NCBI RefSeq assembly: GCF_002941025.1
Contig: NZ_PTJS01000001.1
Coordinates: 1,302,001-1,366,000, forward strand
Direction of reading: 5' to 3'
DNA: 64,000 nt
Origin: Streptomyces sp. QL37
GTDB lineage: Bacteria > Actinomycetota > Actinomycetes > Streptomycetales > Streptomycetaceae
Positions within the stretch are counted from its first letter, which is position 1. Every line of letters starts with the position of its first letter. Shown one piece after another: positions 52,898 to 61,741 of the stretch. The translations under genes and the position numbers were made by a program. The notes under the pieces were generated by a model. It searched no databases. It was not told where the DNA came from and saw only the letters and a program-made list of their open reading frames with translations.

Positions 52898-53586
52898 CGG
52901 CGAACGCGCCGACCACCCCCGCAGCCGGGAAGTTGATCACCTTCGTCGGCGGTGACGGGGCCGGCAAGTCCACCCTCGCTGCCCGCTTGCACCAGGCCCT
53001 CAACGACGCTGGCCACACGGCAGTCCTCATCGGCAAGCACAGCACCGACGTCCCCCAGGACCCGGAGCTGTCCGCCTACCTCGACCGCCTCAACGAGCTG
53101 GTCTACCGGCGCGACGCCCGCGTTGCCCAGGCATGCGGGGATCACTACTGGCTGCTGGCCCTGGCCTCCTGGTACACCCTGCAGGACCGGCTCGTCATCC
53201 AGCCGGCCCTCGCCGCGGGCACTCACGTGGTCCTCGACAACGCGCACCACAAGATCCTCGCCCGGTACGCGGTCAACCCCGAGGTCTCCCCCGGCCTGTG
53301 CGAGCACGTCTTCGCGCATCTGACGCAGCCGGACCTGGTGCTCTTCCTGAACATCGGTGCCCGCGAGGCACTCGTCCGCAAGGGCTCGTTCACTTCCCTG
53401 GAGGCCGGCCACGCCGGCGGCGGTGACGAGGACTTCATCCGCTACCAGGACACCGTCTTGGACCAGATGCGCGAACAGGCGCAGCAAGGTACCTGGCTGA
53501 CGCTGGACGTCGCCCAGTTGGACCGCGACCAGGTCTTCAAGGCCGCTGCCGCTGCCCTGGCCGACCGTCTGCACCTGACCGTCTGA
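52894..53586 (+). CDS. Thymidylate-kinase-like nucleotide kinase
   Basis: Encodes 230 aa. P-loop F-V-G-G-D-G-A-G-K-S-T, as in dTMP kinases (E-G-x-D-x-x-G-K-S/T). A later D-N-A-H-H (for the D-R-Y/D-E-R site) and L-V-L-F-L-N-I occur in the right order. No housekeeping tmk-like lid region with R-x(2)-R is clear, so the substrate may be a different nucleoside or deoxynucleotide. Coupled by ATGA to the previous gene. Confidence 0.72.
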   Translation: MTANAPTTPAAGKLITFVGGDGAGKSTLAARLHQALNDAGHTAVLIGKHSTDVPQDPELSAYLDRLNELVYRRDARVAQACGDHYWLLALASWYTLQDRLVIQPALAAGTHVVLDNAHHKILARYAVNPEVSPGLCEHVFAHLTQPDLVLFLNIGAREALVRKGSFTSLEAGHAGGGDEDFIRYQDTVLDQMREQAQQGTWLTLDVAQLDRDQVFKAAAAALADRLHLTV

Positions 53587-53621
53587 CCGGCCCTCCCGCC
53601 CCGATCGACAAGGAACGCACC

Positions 53622-54551
53622 ATGGACCAGGCCCTGCCCACCAGCGGGACATACGTCTGCCACGGCATCACCTGGGCGAGCGGAGACCCCCGCCTTTTGC
53701 TCGCCCCCGTGACCCGCGGGCAACTTGTCTACGCCCCGGTCATGGGCAGGCGCCTGGGCTACCAGGTGAGCGGTAGCGGCCGGTGGTGCACCGGCCGGTA
53801 CCGGTTCGCCGACCGCGTCCGCGTCGAGGCGGTCGCCTGCCCTGACCGGGCCCCCGCCGAGGCCGGCGGCCAGTGCGCGGCCTGCGCCGGGCGGGACGAC
53901 TTCCGCTTCGCCCACCGCTTCCATTCCGGCGGGCACGTTCCCGACGGCCTGGCGGCGTACATGGCCCAGCCGCACTGGCTGTACCTGGCGACGTTCGCCG
54001 ACGGCACCACCAAAATCGGCACCGCGGCCGAACCCCGTAAGCGCTCCCGCCTCGACGAACAGGGTGCCCTGATCGCTACCTACCTCGTCCGGAGTGCTGA
54101 CGGCCGCGACGTGCGATTCCTGGAGGATGCCCTCACTCGCCGCCTCGGCCTGACGCAGACCGTGCGGGCCGCGGCCAAACTGACGGCCCTGGCCGAGCTG
54201 CGCGACCTCGCCCCGGCCCGCGCCGCCCACCAGCAGCACCTCGCCCGCGCCACCGAGGCCCTGAGCGGTCTGAACGTCACGCCCAAACCAGAGCAGTGGA
54301 CGCCGCCCGGCGAAGGCGACCTGCTGCGGACGCCGGAGACCGGGCGCGCCTTTTACCCGCACGACCCACGCTCCCGTGAGCACGGTCTGACGGTGCTCTC
54401 CTGCCTCGGCTCCCAAGTCCTCGTCACCCTCGACGGCGACGGTGAACAACCGCCCTACCTTCTCGACCTCGGCGCCCTCAAGGGCCGGTGCATCGTCCTC
54501 GGCGAACACTTCTCCTCACCGCCCGCCGCCGTGCAGTCCGCGCTCTTCTGA
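53622..54551 (+). CDS. DUF2797-family protein
   Basis: Encodes 309 aa. The segment W-L-Y-L-A-T-F-A-D-G-T-T-K-I-G-T-A near residues 120-137 and R-x-R-L-D-E-Q-G-A-L are characteristic of DUF2797. Cys pairs (C-P-D-R; C-A-A-C-A-G) suggest a zinc site. Function unknown; a GIY-YIG-like fold has been a possible relative. AAGGAA lies before ATG 53622. Possible nucleic-acid-related role from context. Confidence 0.75.
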   Translation: MDQALPTSGTYVCHGITWASGDPRLLLAPVTRGQLVYAPVMGRRLGYQVSGSGRWCTGRYRFADRVRVEAVACPDRAPAEAGGQCAACAGRDDFRFAHRFHSGGHVPDGLAAYMAQPHWLYLATFADGTTKIGTAAEPRKRSRLDEQGALIATYLVRSADGRDVRFLEDALTRRLGLTQTVRAAAKLTALAELRDLAPARAAHQQHLARATEALSGLNVTPKPEQWTPPGEGDLLRTPETGRAFYPHDPRSREHGLTVLSCLGSQVLVTLDGDGEQPPYLLDLGALKGRCIVLGEHFSSPPAAVQSALF

Positions 54552-54610
54552 CCTGTCCGAACGCCCGGCCTGCACTGCCGGGCCGCCCTGAGAAGCGAGG
54601 CCACAGCAAC

Positions 54611-55456
54611 ATGGCACCCCAGGACGCCATCCTCGGCTGGGACGAGGACAGCAACGCCGAGGCGTACGACGCCTTCACCCGCGACCACCCCATGTACGAC
54701 GCGACCAGCCGCGACCTCGCCCGCCGAGGCCATCTGGCCAACGCCAGCCTGGTGGTCGACCTGTGCGGCGGCGCCGGCGCGACCGCCCGCGCGATCCTCG
54801 ACCTGATCCCCGCCCGCGCCCGGGTCGTCTCCGTCGACAACGCCGCCGCGATGCAGCGTGTCGGCCGCCGCACCCTGACCGACGCCCGCCTGACCTGGAT
54901 CACCGCCCCGGCCGAACGGCTCGCCGACCACCTCCACGCCGACACCGCCGATGCCGTGGTGTGCAACTCCGCCATCTGGAAGACCGATACCGCCGCAGTG
55001 TTCGCGGCCGTCGCCCACATCCTGCGCCCGGGCGGGCACTTCGTCTTCAACATCGGCGGTGGCTTCGCCGGCGTCCGGCACCCCGACGAACTGTCCGCCC
55101 GCACCGGGCCTTCCCTGAACGCCCTCATCCGACAAGTCGCCGCTGGGGCCCACGGATACACCCCACCGCCTCGCTACGCGGACAGGCCACCGAAGCTGCC
55201 GCTGGAGACAGTCACCGAGCATCTGACCGCGGCCGGACTGACGGTCGTCGGCACAGAGGTCACCGCCCAGCACAGCACCATGGCCGAGAAGAAGGCGTGG
55301 CTGTCCATTCCCGTCTTCGCGCGGCCCGAGGGCGACTTCACCCACGCCCAGCAGATGCAGATCCTCGACACCGCCTACGCCATGACCACCCCCGATGCCC
55401 CGGCCGTGACGAGCTGGCTCGTCGTCGTCGCCCAACGGCCGGAGGCTGCCGCATGA
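54611..55456 (+). CDS. SAM-dependent methyltransferase (class I)
   Basis: Encodes 281 aa. Motif I V-V-D-L-C-G-G-A-G-A-T; motif II acidic end V-V-S-V-D-N; post-I A-V-V-C-N-S-A; motif III L-R-P-G-G-H-F-V-F. The C-terminal part contains V-T-E-H-L-T-A-A-G-L. A small-molecule methyltransferase is likely, perhaps acting on the pathway product. ATG 54611 starts M-A-P-Q-D-A-I-L-G-W; the stop overlaps the next ATG. Confidence 0.85.
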   Translation: MAPQDAILGWDEDSNAEAYDAFTRDHPMYDATSRDLARRGHLANASLVVDLCGGAGATARAILDLIPARARVVSVDNAAAMQRVGRRTLTDARLTWITAPAERLADHLHADTADAVVCNSAIWKTDTAAVFAAVAHILRPGGHFVFNIGGGFAGVRHPDELSARTGPSLNALIRQVAAGAHGYTPPPRYADRPPKLPLETVTEHLTAAGLTVVGTEVTAQHSTMAEKKAWLSIPVFARPEGDFTHAQQMQILDTAYAMTTPDAPAVTSWLVVVAQRPEAAA

Positions 55457-55998
55457 CCCCGGCAGTCCCGGCTCCCGGCGGCAGGGTCCGCCTCTGTGAC
55501 CACGCAAGCGTCGGGGTACTGATCTCCTCCCCGAGCGGCCTCCTGGTGTTCGAGCGGGCGACCCCTCCGTCCGGAATCGCCCCGGTCGCCGGCCACGTCG
55601 ACCACCATGGCGGTCCCGAGCAGGCCGCCCGCGACGAGGTCACCGAAGAGGTCGGTCTCACCGTCACCCACCTGCACTTGCTGCTGGAGCAGTGGCGGCC
55701 CAACCGCTGCCGCCGCACGCCCAGCGGTCCGGTCGGCCACCACTGGTGGATCTTCCAGGCCGAGGTCTCCGGGTCGCTGTGCCCCTCGCCCCGGGAGGTC
55801 CGCGCCCCTCGGTGGATCCACCCCGACCAGCTGCAGCAGCACGCGATGCGGACCGCTGCGTACGCCAATGGGTGCCTGGACCCTGAGGACTTCGAGCGTG
55901 AATCCGGCCTGGAGCCGGTGTGGTGCCGTTTCTTGCACGACCTTGAGCTCGTTACCCTGCCCTCGGCCGACCTCGATCGGATCGAGGCCGTCCTATGA
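55453..55998 (+). CDS. NUDIX hydrolase-like protein with a variant box
   Basis: Encodes 181 aa; ATG in the ATGA overlap with the methyltransferase. The NUDIX region reads G-H-V-D-H-H-G, seven residues, then D-E-V-T-E-E-V-G-L. The first Glu of the G-x5-E-x7-R-E-U-x-E-E box is Gly and the Arg is Asp; the catalytic E-E pair is kept. Hydrolysis of a nucleoside diphosphate derivative is likely, but activity may be altered. It ends 20 nt from the stop of a convergent NUDIX gene. Confidence 0.8.
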   Translation: MTPAVPAPGGRVRLCDHASVGVLISSPSGLLVFERATPPSGIAPVAGHVDHHGGPEQAARDEVTEEVGLTVTHLHLLLEQWRPNRCRRTPSGPVGHHWWIFQAEVSGSLCPSPREVRAPRWIHPDQLQQHAMRTAAYANGCLDPEDFERESGLEPVWCRFLHDLELVTLPSADLDRIEAVL

Positions 55999-56018
55999 AC
56001 GGCGACCAAGGGCCTACC

Positions 56019-56549
56019 TCAGCGGGAGCCGACCGCCCGGCCGGCCGCAAGGCGGCGAGCGTGCGCACGGATCCGCTCACGGTCCTCGGGGAAGACGCTG
56101 TCCCAGTCGGCGTCCAGACGGAACCATGCCGCCGGCTGGTTCTGCTCCCCGGCGAGCGGTGCGTCGCGTCCGACGACCGCGGTATAGGACAGGCCCAGCG
56201 TCGGAGACCAGTCGGCCCGGTAGGAACGCACCGCCACGGCTGCGGGCTCGGGCAGCAGCTCGCAGCGCAGGCCGGTTTCCTCCAGCAGCTCTCGTGCCGC
56301 CGCCGCACGCGGCGCCTCGCCCGGCTCCACCTTGCCGCCGGGCGGCACCCATCCGCGCACCCGGTGCTTGACCAGCAGGACGTGCTCGAAAGCAGGGTCG
56401 GTGACCCACACCTCGGCCGCCAACGGCTCCATCGGATGCCGGCGGGCTTCCTCCAGCCAGGCCCGCGCACCGTCGAACTCCCATGCGGCGAGGCGGGCAT
56501 CCATAACAGCCTCGTCCAAGATCATCTGACCGACTTCACCATGACTCAT
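56019..56549 (-). CDS. NUDIX hydrolase
   Basis: Encodes 176 aa. It has a canonical box G-G-K-V-E-P-G-E-A-P-R-A-A-A-A-R-E-L-L-E-E-T-G-L. It would cleave a nucleoside diphosphate-linked substrate. The only minus-strand gene in this part, convergent with the variant NUDIX gene and divergent from the CYTH-like gene. The start M-S-H-G-E-V-G-Q is the most upstream good ATG. Confidence 0.9.
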   Translation of the reverse strand: MSHGEVGQMILDEAVMDARLAAWEFDGARAWLEEARRHPMEPLAAEVWVTDPAFEHVLLVKHRVRGWVPPGGKVEPGEAPRAAAARELLEETGLRCELLPEPAAVAVRSYRADWSPTLGLSYTAVVGRDAPLAGEQNQPAAWFRLDADWDSVFPEDRERIRAHARRLAAGRAVGSR

Positions 56550-56689
56550 CCGTCCACCCTAGGCCGACGAACCGGCCGGACGTCGCAGCGACGAGCAGGC
56601 ATCTACCCGGGGGTGTGCAGCCGACCCGGTGGCCCCTTCGGAAGCAGGGCGATCACCCGTGGCGCCCACTTCACACGAAGGAGTCCAGC

Positions 56690-57898
56690 GTGCACGATGA
56701 GCAGCCCTCGGACCGGGGAGCCTGGGTCGTCCTGGGAGGCGTCCACCTCCTCAACCGCAGCGCGCCTCGGCGCCCAGACGAGCCGATCGTGCTCGTACGG
56801 GTGCCACCGCAAGAGGTGTGCAGGCCGGCCACCACCGTGGTCGTCCGCTGGAACGCGCTGGGGCCCTGCTTAGCCGAAGCACTGAACCCCGGCGGCACCC
56901 AGCTCGGGGCGGCCAGGATCCACGGCGGCGCACTGTTCCCCGACGCCCTCGCCGGCCCCGCCCTGCGGGGCTTGGTCGGCCCCGAGGCTGCCTCCAGCCT
57001 GGTGCCGCTGTGCTACCTGGCCGAACACCCCAGCGGCGACTACCACGTGTACGCGCAGATCCGCTTCCACCCCGAGGACGCCTGCTTCGTCCGCACCACC
57101 CGAGACCCAGTCGGCCACGGCCCGGTCGAGGAACTGCGCTGGCTCGAGCCCATGCTGACGGCACACGCCGAGTCGAGCACGGCGCTCAACAACCACCTGC
57201 GTTACTTCCGCAACCACTTCTCCGGCACCGAGCTGGAGTTCAAGTACACCCTCGACCCGGCACCGAACATCTGGGCCGCGTCCATGGAACTACTCAAGGC
57301 ACTACGCGACGGCAAGTTGGAAGGCTGCCGTCCGGAGTACCGCGAAGAGTTCCAAATCCACCACACTGAGAACCATCTGTTCGACGTCACCGGCCCCGAG
57401 CCCGAGATCGGCTACGCCTCCTTCATCCCCACCGTCACCGCCGGGCACGTGCTCAAGCGGAAGTGGTTCGCCCAGGACGCCTTCGCCCGCCGCGAAGAAC
57501 TCACCCCTGGCCTCGACATCACACCCGACCGCTTCGAGGCGTTCCTGCGCGAAAACCTGGGCCTCCAGGTCCGGGCCATGCCGCCCTTCCAGCGCGTCCG
57601 CTACGACATCCAGTGCGAGTCGATGCGCACCGGACACGTCTACGGCATCTTCTTCGACCGCTGCTCCCTCCTGGCGGCCCCCGATGTGGTGCTTTCCCAG
57701 TGCGAGCTGGAGTATCTCCGCTCGCGCAGCATCCTCGACCACAACCAGGACGAGGTCCTCATCGAGATGAAGCGGATCAACATCTGGCTCTGCGCTTACC
57801 TCGCCAGTCACGGCTGGGCGGCCGAGCACACCTTCTACTCGAAACGCAGCTTCCTTCGCGACGCCATTGCCCTCCGCCCGGACCTCGCCACGCCATGA
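56690..57898 (+). CDS. Hypothetical protein with a CYTH-like ExExK signature
   Basis: Encodes 402 aa from GTG 56690 with GAAGGAG 6 nt upstream, a strong start. No close family recalled. G-T-E-L-E-F-K-Y-T-L (about residues 181-190) contains the E-x-E-x-K of CYTH/triphosphate-tunnel enzymes, and L-I-E-M-K-R-I near residue 360 could supply a later acidic/basic strand. This would suggest cleavage or cyclisation of a triphosphate. The first ~170 residues are different in nature (L-L-N-R-S-A-P). The next frames overlap its stop (ATGA). Confidence 0.5.
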   Translation: MHDEQPSDRGAWVVLGGVHLLNRSAPRRPDEPIVLVRVPPQEVCRPATTVVVRWNALGPCLAEALNPGGTQLGAARIHGGALFPDALAGPALRGLVGPEAASSLVPLCYLAEHPSGDYHVYAQIRFHPEDACFVRTTRDPVGHGPVEELRWLEPMLTAHAESSTALNNHLRYFRNHFSGTELEFKYTLDPAPNIWAASMELLKALRDGKLEGCRPEYREEFQIHHTENHLFDVTGPEPEIGYASFIPTVTAGHVLKRKWFAQDAFARREELTPGLDITPDRFEAFLRENLGLQVRAMPPFQRVRYDIQCESMRTGHVYGIFFDRCSLLAAPDVVLSQCELEYLRSRSILDHNQDEVLIEMKRINIWLCAYLASHGWAAEHTFYSKRSFLRDAIALRPDLATP

Positions 57899-57951
57899 CC
57901 GACCAGGCAGCCCCAGGCAATCCCCCGCAAGAGGTACCGCAACCCACATGA
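57895..57951 (+). CDS. Possible 18-codon coupling ORF
   Basis: ATG 57895 overlaps the CYTH-like stop, and the frame ends at TGA 57951, which overlaps ATG 57948 of the next frame. The 18-aa product (M-T-D-Q-A-A-P-G-N-P) has no recognisable character. It may only carry translation onward, or be accidental. Confidence 0.25.
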   Translation: MTDQAAPGNPPQEVPQPT

Positions 57952-58535
57952 GTTCGAACACAGCATCACAACCCGCCCCATCCGGCCACATAAGGAGAGG
58001 ACCCACTATTCGAAAACAAGTTCCAGATTTCGCCCGCGTCCACCCGTTACGGCGACAGCAGACCCGCCGTTACCCGATCACCTGTCCGCATCCGCCCCGA
58101 GGAGCTCACATGCATCCCGTACGCTGCCCTGCGCTCGTTCATCCTGCGTTCGAAGACACCGCTGCCTCCTCGGGCGTCAGCCTTCCCCTCGCCTCCGACC
58201 GCGCCGCCGGCGAACCGCTCAACCACGCCGCATGGCGCGAAGCGGAAGAAGAGACGGGGGTCGGCATCAGCGTCGAGCAACAGGAGTTCTGCGGCCTCAT
58301 TGACCACCATGAATCCGCAGACGGCCCGGATCGGATCACCGCCGCCTTCGCCGCCCAGTCGTGGGCGGGCGAGCCGCACAACGCCGAGACGGACAAGCAC
58401 AAGGGCATGTTCTGGGGGTCAATGGAAAAGCCCCCGCCGGACTGCCACCCGTACACCACCTCCATCTTCCACATGACCACTCACGGCCCGTCCTGCCGGG
58501 CTCTGAACTGGCCGACGCAGGGAGGCAGCGAGTGA
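57948..58535 (+). pseudogene. Degenerate NUDIX gene
   Basis: The C-terminal half is clearly NUDIX: G-E-P-L-N-H-A-A-W-R-E-A-E-E-E-T-G-V-G-I, then I-D-H-H-E and I-F-H-M-T-T-H-G. The box lacks its normal start (no P-G-G-x-V/H-x-x-G before the G-E), and the N-terminal ~90 residues are Arg/Pro-rich and unlike a NUDIX fold. Another frame in 58000-58190 looks more protein-like (I-R-P-E-E-L-T-C-I-P-Y-A-A-L-R-S-F), suggesting an indel. Both ends overlap neighbouring frames (ATGA; GTGA). Confidence 0.6.
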
Positions 58536-60520
58536 AGCGATTCTTCGGCAAGGTCCGCATGGCGGAGCCCCAGGTATCCGAGGCAGAACGCGAACTCTTC
58601 GGCGGGCCGTTGCGCTACGACATGGGCTGGTCCCAACATGAGCATGCGGGCCTGGACTTGACCATGCGCTCAGCTCTGCGCCAGATGCCCAGACTCGTCG
58701 GCGCTGCCCTGCGGATGGCCTGGAGCGCGGATCGCCGCGCGCTCGTGGCAGTGGCGATCAGCGAACTCGGCCAGGGCATCGCCGCCGCGGTCGGCCTGCT
58801 TGCCATCAACGCGGTCATGCACGCGCTGCTAGGGGGCGGAGACGCTGTCGAGCGGCTGCACGCCTTGCTGCCGGGACTGGTCGCAGCCGCAGGCGTCGCC
58901 GTGGTGAACTCCGTCCTGGCCGGCTGGTCGACCTCTCGGGCCGGCCGCCTGGAGCCAAAGGTCGAGCGGATCGCCACCACCCAGTATCTGGCCGCGGCCA
59001 CCGCCGTCGAACTCGAAGCCATCGACGACCCGGACTTCCGTCGTCTGATCGACATCGCCCAATACGGGCCCGCCTCCGCGCGCCGCATGATCGGCGCCTG
59101 TGTCTCCGCGCTGAACAGCAGTATCTCGCTGATCGCCACGGCCGGTGTGCTCACCGTCCTGCATCCGGCACTGCTGCCCATGTTGCTGGTCATCGCCGCA
59201 CCCCGCGGGTGGGGCGCCATGCGGGTGGCACAGGAACGCTACGTGTCGATGATGAGCTGGATCGAACACCTGCGGGCCAGCCGCCTCATCGGCAACCTCC
59301 TCACCGAACGCACCGCCTCACAAGAAGTGCGCATCCACGCCGTCGGTCCCTTCCTCCTCGACCGGTACCGGCGCATGGCCGCCAGCGCAGAGGCGGAGCA
59401 GGAACGTCTGGCCTCCAGCAAGGCCGTCACCGAATGGGTCGCCTCCGCACTGTCCGGGCTGGCGATGGCCGCCACCTACGGAACGATGATCTGGCTGATC
59501 ATGGCCGGGCACATGAGCCTCGCCGTCGCCGGCACTGCCGTGATCGCGGTACGGACCGGGTCAGCGAGCCTGGGTGCCCTGGTGATGAACATCAACCAGC
59601 TGCACGAAGAGTCCCTCTACGTCCGGGATCACGGACAGTTCCTGGTCGAAGCTGCCCAACGCGCCATCCCCCAGACCGGTAGTCCCGTCCCCTCCCAGGT
59701 CAAACAGGTCTCCCTTGAACACGTCACCTACCGGTACCCCGACCGCGACGCACCGGCCCTGGACGACGTGACGCTCACCTTCCCCATGGGGTCGGTCGTC
59801 GCCGTGGTAGGCGAGAACGGCTCTGGCAAAAGCACCTTGATGAAGATCCTGTCCGGTCTGCTCCTCCCTCACGCCGGGTCGGTGAGGTGGGGCGAGTCCG
59901 ACGTCTCCGGGCTGAAGCGCTCCCAGGTCTTCGACCGCGTCTCGCTTCTCACACAGGACTTCCAGCGCTGGCCCGTGACCGCCGCGATGAACATCCGCAT
60001 CGGCCGCCCCGGCCACGACGCCTCGACGCATGACCTGCAGACGTCCGTCGACTACGCCGGAGCCGGATCCGTCACCGCCAAACTCCCCAACGGCCTGGAA
60101 AGCATGCTCGGCCGCATGTTCCGCGGAGCCATCGAACTCTCCGGCGGCGAATGGCAGAAGGTGGGCCTAGCCCGCACCCACTGGCGCAGCTCGACATCGC
60201 AGGAGGACAGCGTCCTCATCGTCGACGAGCCGACCTCCGCGCTCGACCCCGAAGCCGAGATCGCTGCCTTCGACCGCATCCGCCGCCTCGCCGCCCCGCA
60301 CCGGGCCGTTGTCCTGGTCACCCACCGCATGTCCGGCGTCCGCCATGCCGACCACATCTACGTCCTCAACCAAGGGCGCCTCGCCGAACACGGCACGCAC
60401 GACGACCTCATCGCCGCACGTGGCCGATATGCCGCCATGTTCGACACACAAGCCGCCCAGTACGCCCCGGCCCCGACCGTCCCAAAGCCTGCTTCACCCA
60501 GCGTCGCAGACAAGGCATGA
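58532..60520 (+). CDS. ABC transporter with fused membrane and ATPase domains (exporter type)
   Basis: Encodes 662 aa. An N-terminal transmembrane domain (six hydrophobic segments, about residues 60-370) is followed by an ATPase with Walker A G-E-N-G-S-G-K-S-T, signature L-S-G-G-E-W-Q-K-V, Walker B V-L-I-V-D-E-P-T-S-A-L-D and switch T-H-R-M. It is a half-size exporter, expected to work as a homodimer. GTG 58532 overlaps the previous stop; ATG 58559 is an alternative. Substrate unknown, perhaps the product of the surrounding pathway. Confidence 0.87.
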   Translation: MKRFFGKVRMAEPQVSEAERELFGGPLRYDMGWSQHEHAGLDLTMRSALRQMPRLVGAALRMAWSADRRALVAVAISELGQGIAAAVGLLAINAVMHALLGGGDAVERLHALLPGLVAAAGVAVVNSVLAGWSTSRAGRLEPKVERIATTQYLAAATAVELEAIDDPDFRRLIDIAQYGPASARRMIGACVSALNSSISLIATAGVLTVLHPALLPMLLVIAAPRGWGAMRVAQERYVSMMSWIEHLRASRLIGNLLTERTASQEVRIHAVGPFLLDRYRRMAASAEAEQERLASSKAVTEWVASALSGLAMAATYGTMIWLIMAGHMSLAVAGTAVIAVRTGSASLGALVMNINQLHEESLYVRDHGQFLVEAAQRAIPQTGSPVPSQVKQVSLEHVTYRYPDRDAPALDDVTLTFPMGSVVAVVGENGSGKSTLMKILSGLLLPHAGSVRWGESDVSGLKRSQVFDRVSLLTQDFQRWPVTAAMNIRIGRPGHDASTHDLQTSVDYAGAGSVTAKLPNGLESMLGRMFRGAIELSGGEWQKVGLARTHWRSSTSQEDSVLIVDEPTSALDPEAEIAAFDRIRRLAAPHRAVVLVTHRMSGVRHADHIYVLNQGRLAEHGTHDDLIAARGRYAAMFDTQAAQYAPAPTVPKPASPSVADKA

Positions 60521-60544
60521 CCCGCCCCATCGAAAGGCAGAGCC

Positions 60545-61684
60545 ATGTCCTCCTCTCTCCCCCCGTCACCACGAGTTGCCTCGCAGTCCGTCCTGTCAGC
60601 AGCGCAGTACGCCGCAACCCGCCACGCTGTGTGGCTCGGCGCCGCCGCGATCATCACCGACCAGGTCGGCCGCGTTCTGTTGGTCCACCCCACCTACCAC
60701 GAGGACGACAGATGGCTGCTACCCGGAGGCGTCGTCGAACCCGGCGAGCACCCCTACGACACCTGCAGGCGCGAGATCACCGAGGAACTGGGCCTGTCGA
60801 ACCTGCCCCTGACAAGCGTGCTCGCCGTCCACTCACTCTCGTCACACCACGCCGACCTCCGGCCCGGCATGTCCTGCCCCGGAGAGATCCGCTACGTCTT
60901 CGACGGAGGAACCCTCACCGCCGACCAGGCCGAGGCGATCTGCCCGCCGCGCGAGGAACTGTCTGAGTTCGCCTTCTTCGAAACCCGAGACGCGGTGCAG
61001 CGGCTGCGCTCCGTGGACGGTCAGATCATGCTCGCCGCCTACCGTGCCCGGCTGGGGAACACCGCCACCGCGCACCTCGCCGACGGCCAGCACATTCTCG
61101 ACGTCCCGGCGCTGGACCACCATGACGTCCACGTCCGCTACCGCCCCATGTGGGACAGCCCCCTCAACCACGGCCCCGTGCCCGAGCGGCTCCCCGTGCA
61201 GCAAGCCTGGGCTTGGTGCTTCGTTCCCGACGGCAGGGTCGTACTTGTGGCCGATCCCGGCCCGCGGGGCGCACTGCCGATGCTGCCCGGCGGCACCGTG
61301 GAGAGCACCGACGCGACGCCCGAGGACACCCTGCACCGCGAAGCCGCCGAGGAAGCCCAGCTCACCCTGACCGACCCGGTCCGACTGGGCTGGGTGCTGG
61401 ATGAGACCGGCGAGGTCTACGGCGGCGTGGGGCCCAACGCCCGGCTCCGCCTGGCCACCCGGGTCACCGCCATTGGGCCGACGGCCGTCGACCCCGCCAC
61501 CGGCCACCCCTTCGCCCGCCTGCTCGCCACCCCCGCCCAGGCAGCAGCCCTGCTGGGCTGGGGCCCGCCCGGAGCACGGCAAGCCCAACTCGCCGTGGAC
61601 ACGGCACGAGAGCGGTGGGGCCTACCCGCCGCAGCCCGCGCCGCTATCGAGGAGATCTCTGCGAAGGGGATGCGACTGAGCTGA
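60545..61684 (+). CDS. Tandem two-domain NUDIX protein
   Basis: Encodes 379 aa with two NUDIX domains. Box 1 (about residue 60) is canonical: G-G-V-V-E-P-G-E-H-P-Y-D-T-C-R-R-E-I-T-E-E-L-G-L. Box 2 (about residue 247) is altered: G-G-T-V-E-S-T-D-A-T-P then R-E-A-A-E-E-A-Q-L, with Gln for the final Gly. The first domain is probably catalytic, the second regulatory or specific for another substrate. AAAGG precedes ATG 60545. Confidence 0.88.
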   Translation: MSSSLPPSPRVASQSVLSAAQYAATRHAVWLGAAAIITDQVGRVLLVHPTYHEDDRWLLPGGVVEPGEHPYDTCRREITEELGLSNLPLTSVLAVHSLSSHHADLRPGMSCPGEIRYVFDGGTLTADQAEAICPPREELSEFAFFETRDAVQRLRSVDGQIMLAAYRARLGNTATAHLADGQHILDVPALDHHDVHVRYRPMWDSPLNHGPVPERLPVQQAWAWCFVPDGRVVLVADPGPRGALPMLPGGTVESTDATPEDTLHREAAEEAQLTLTDPVRLGWVLDETGEVYGGVGPNARLRLATRVTAIGPTAVDPATGHPFARLLATPAQAAALLGWGPPGARQAQLAVDTARERWGLPAAARAAIEEISAKGMRLS

Positions 61685-61741
61685 CCCCACCGACCGCCCC
61701 GCCTCGACTCGCCCCGCTCACGCCCCCTCCGAGGTTGCCCC

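Noticed and set aside
49159..54551. A dpd-type DNA-modification/restriction island
   Set aside because: No helicase, nuclease or DpdB/DpdC-like partner is visible; only a TGT/DpdA-like fold is suspected, so the label is not justified.
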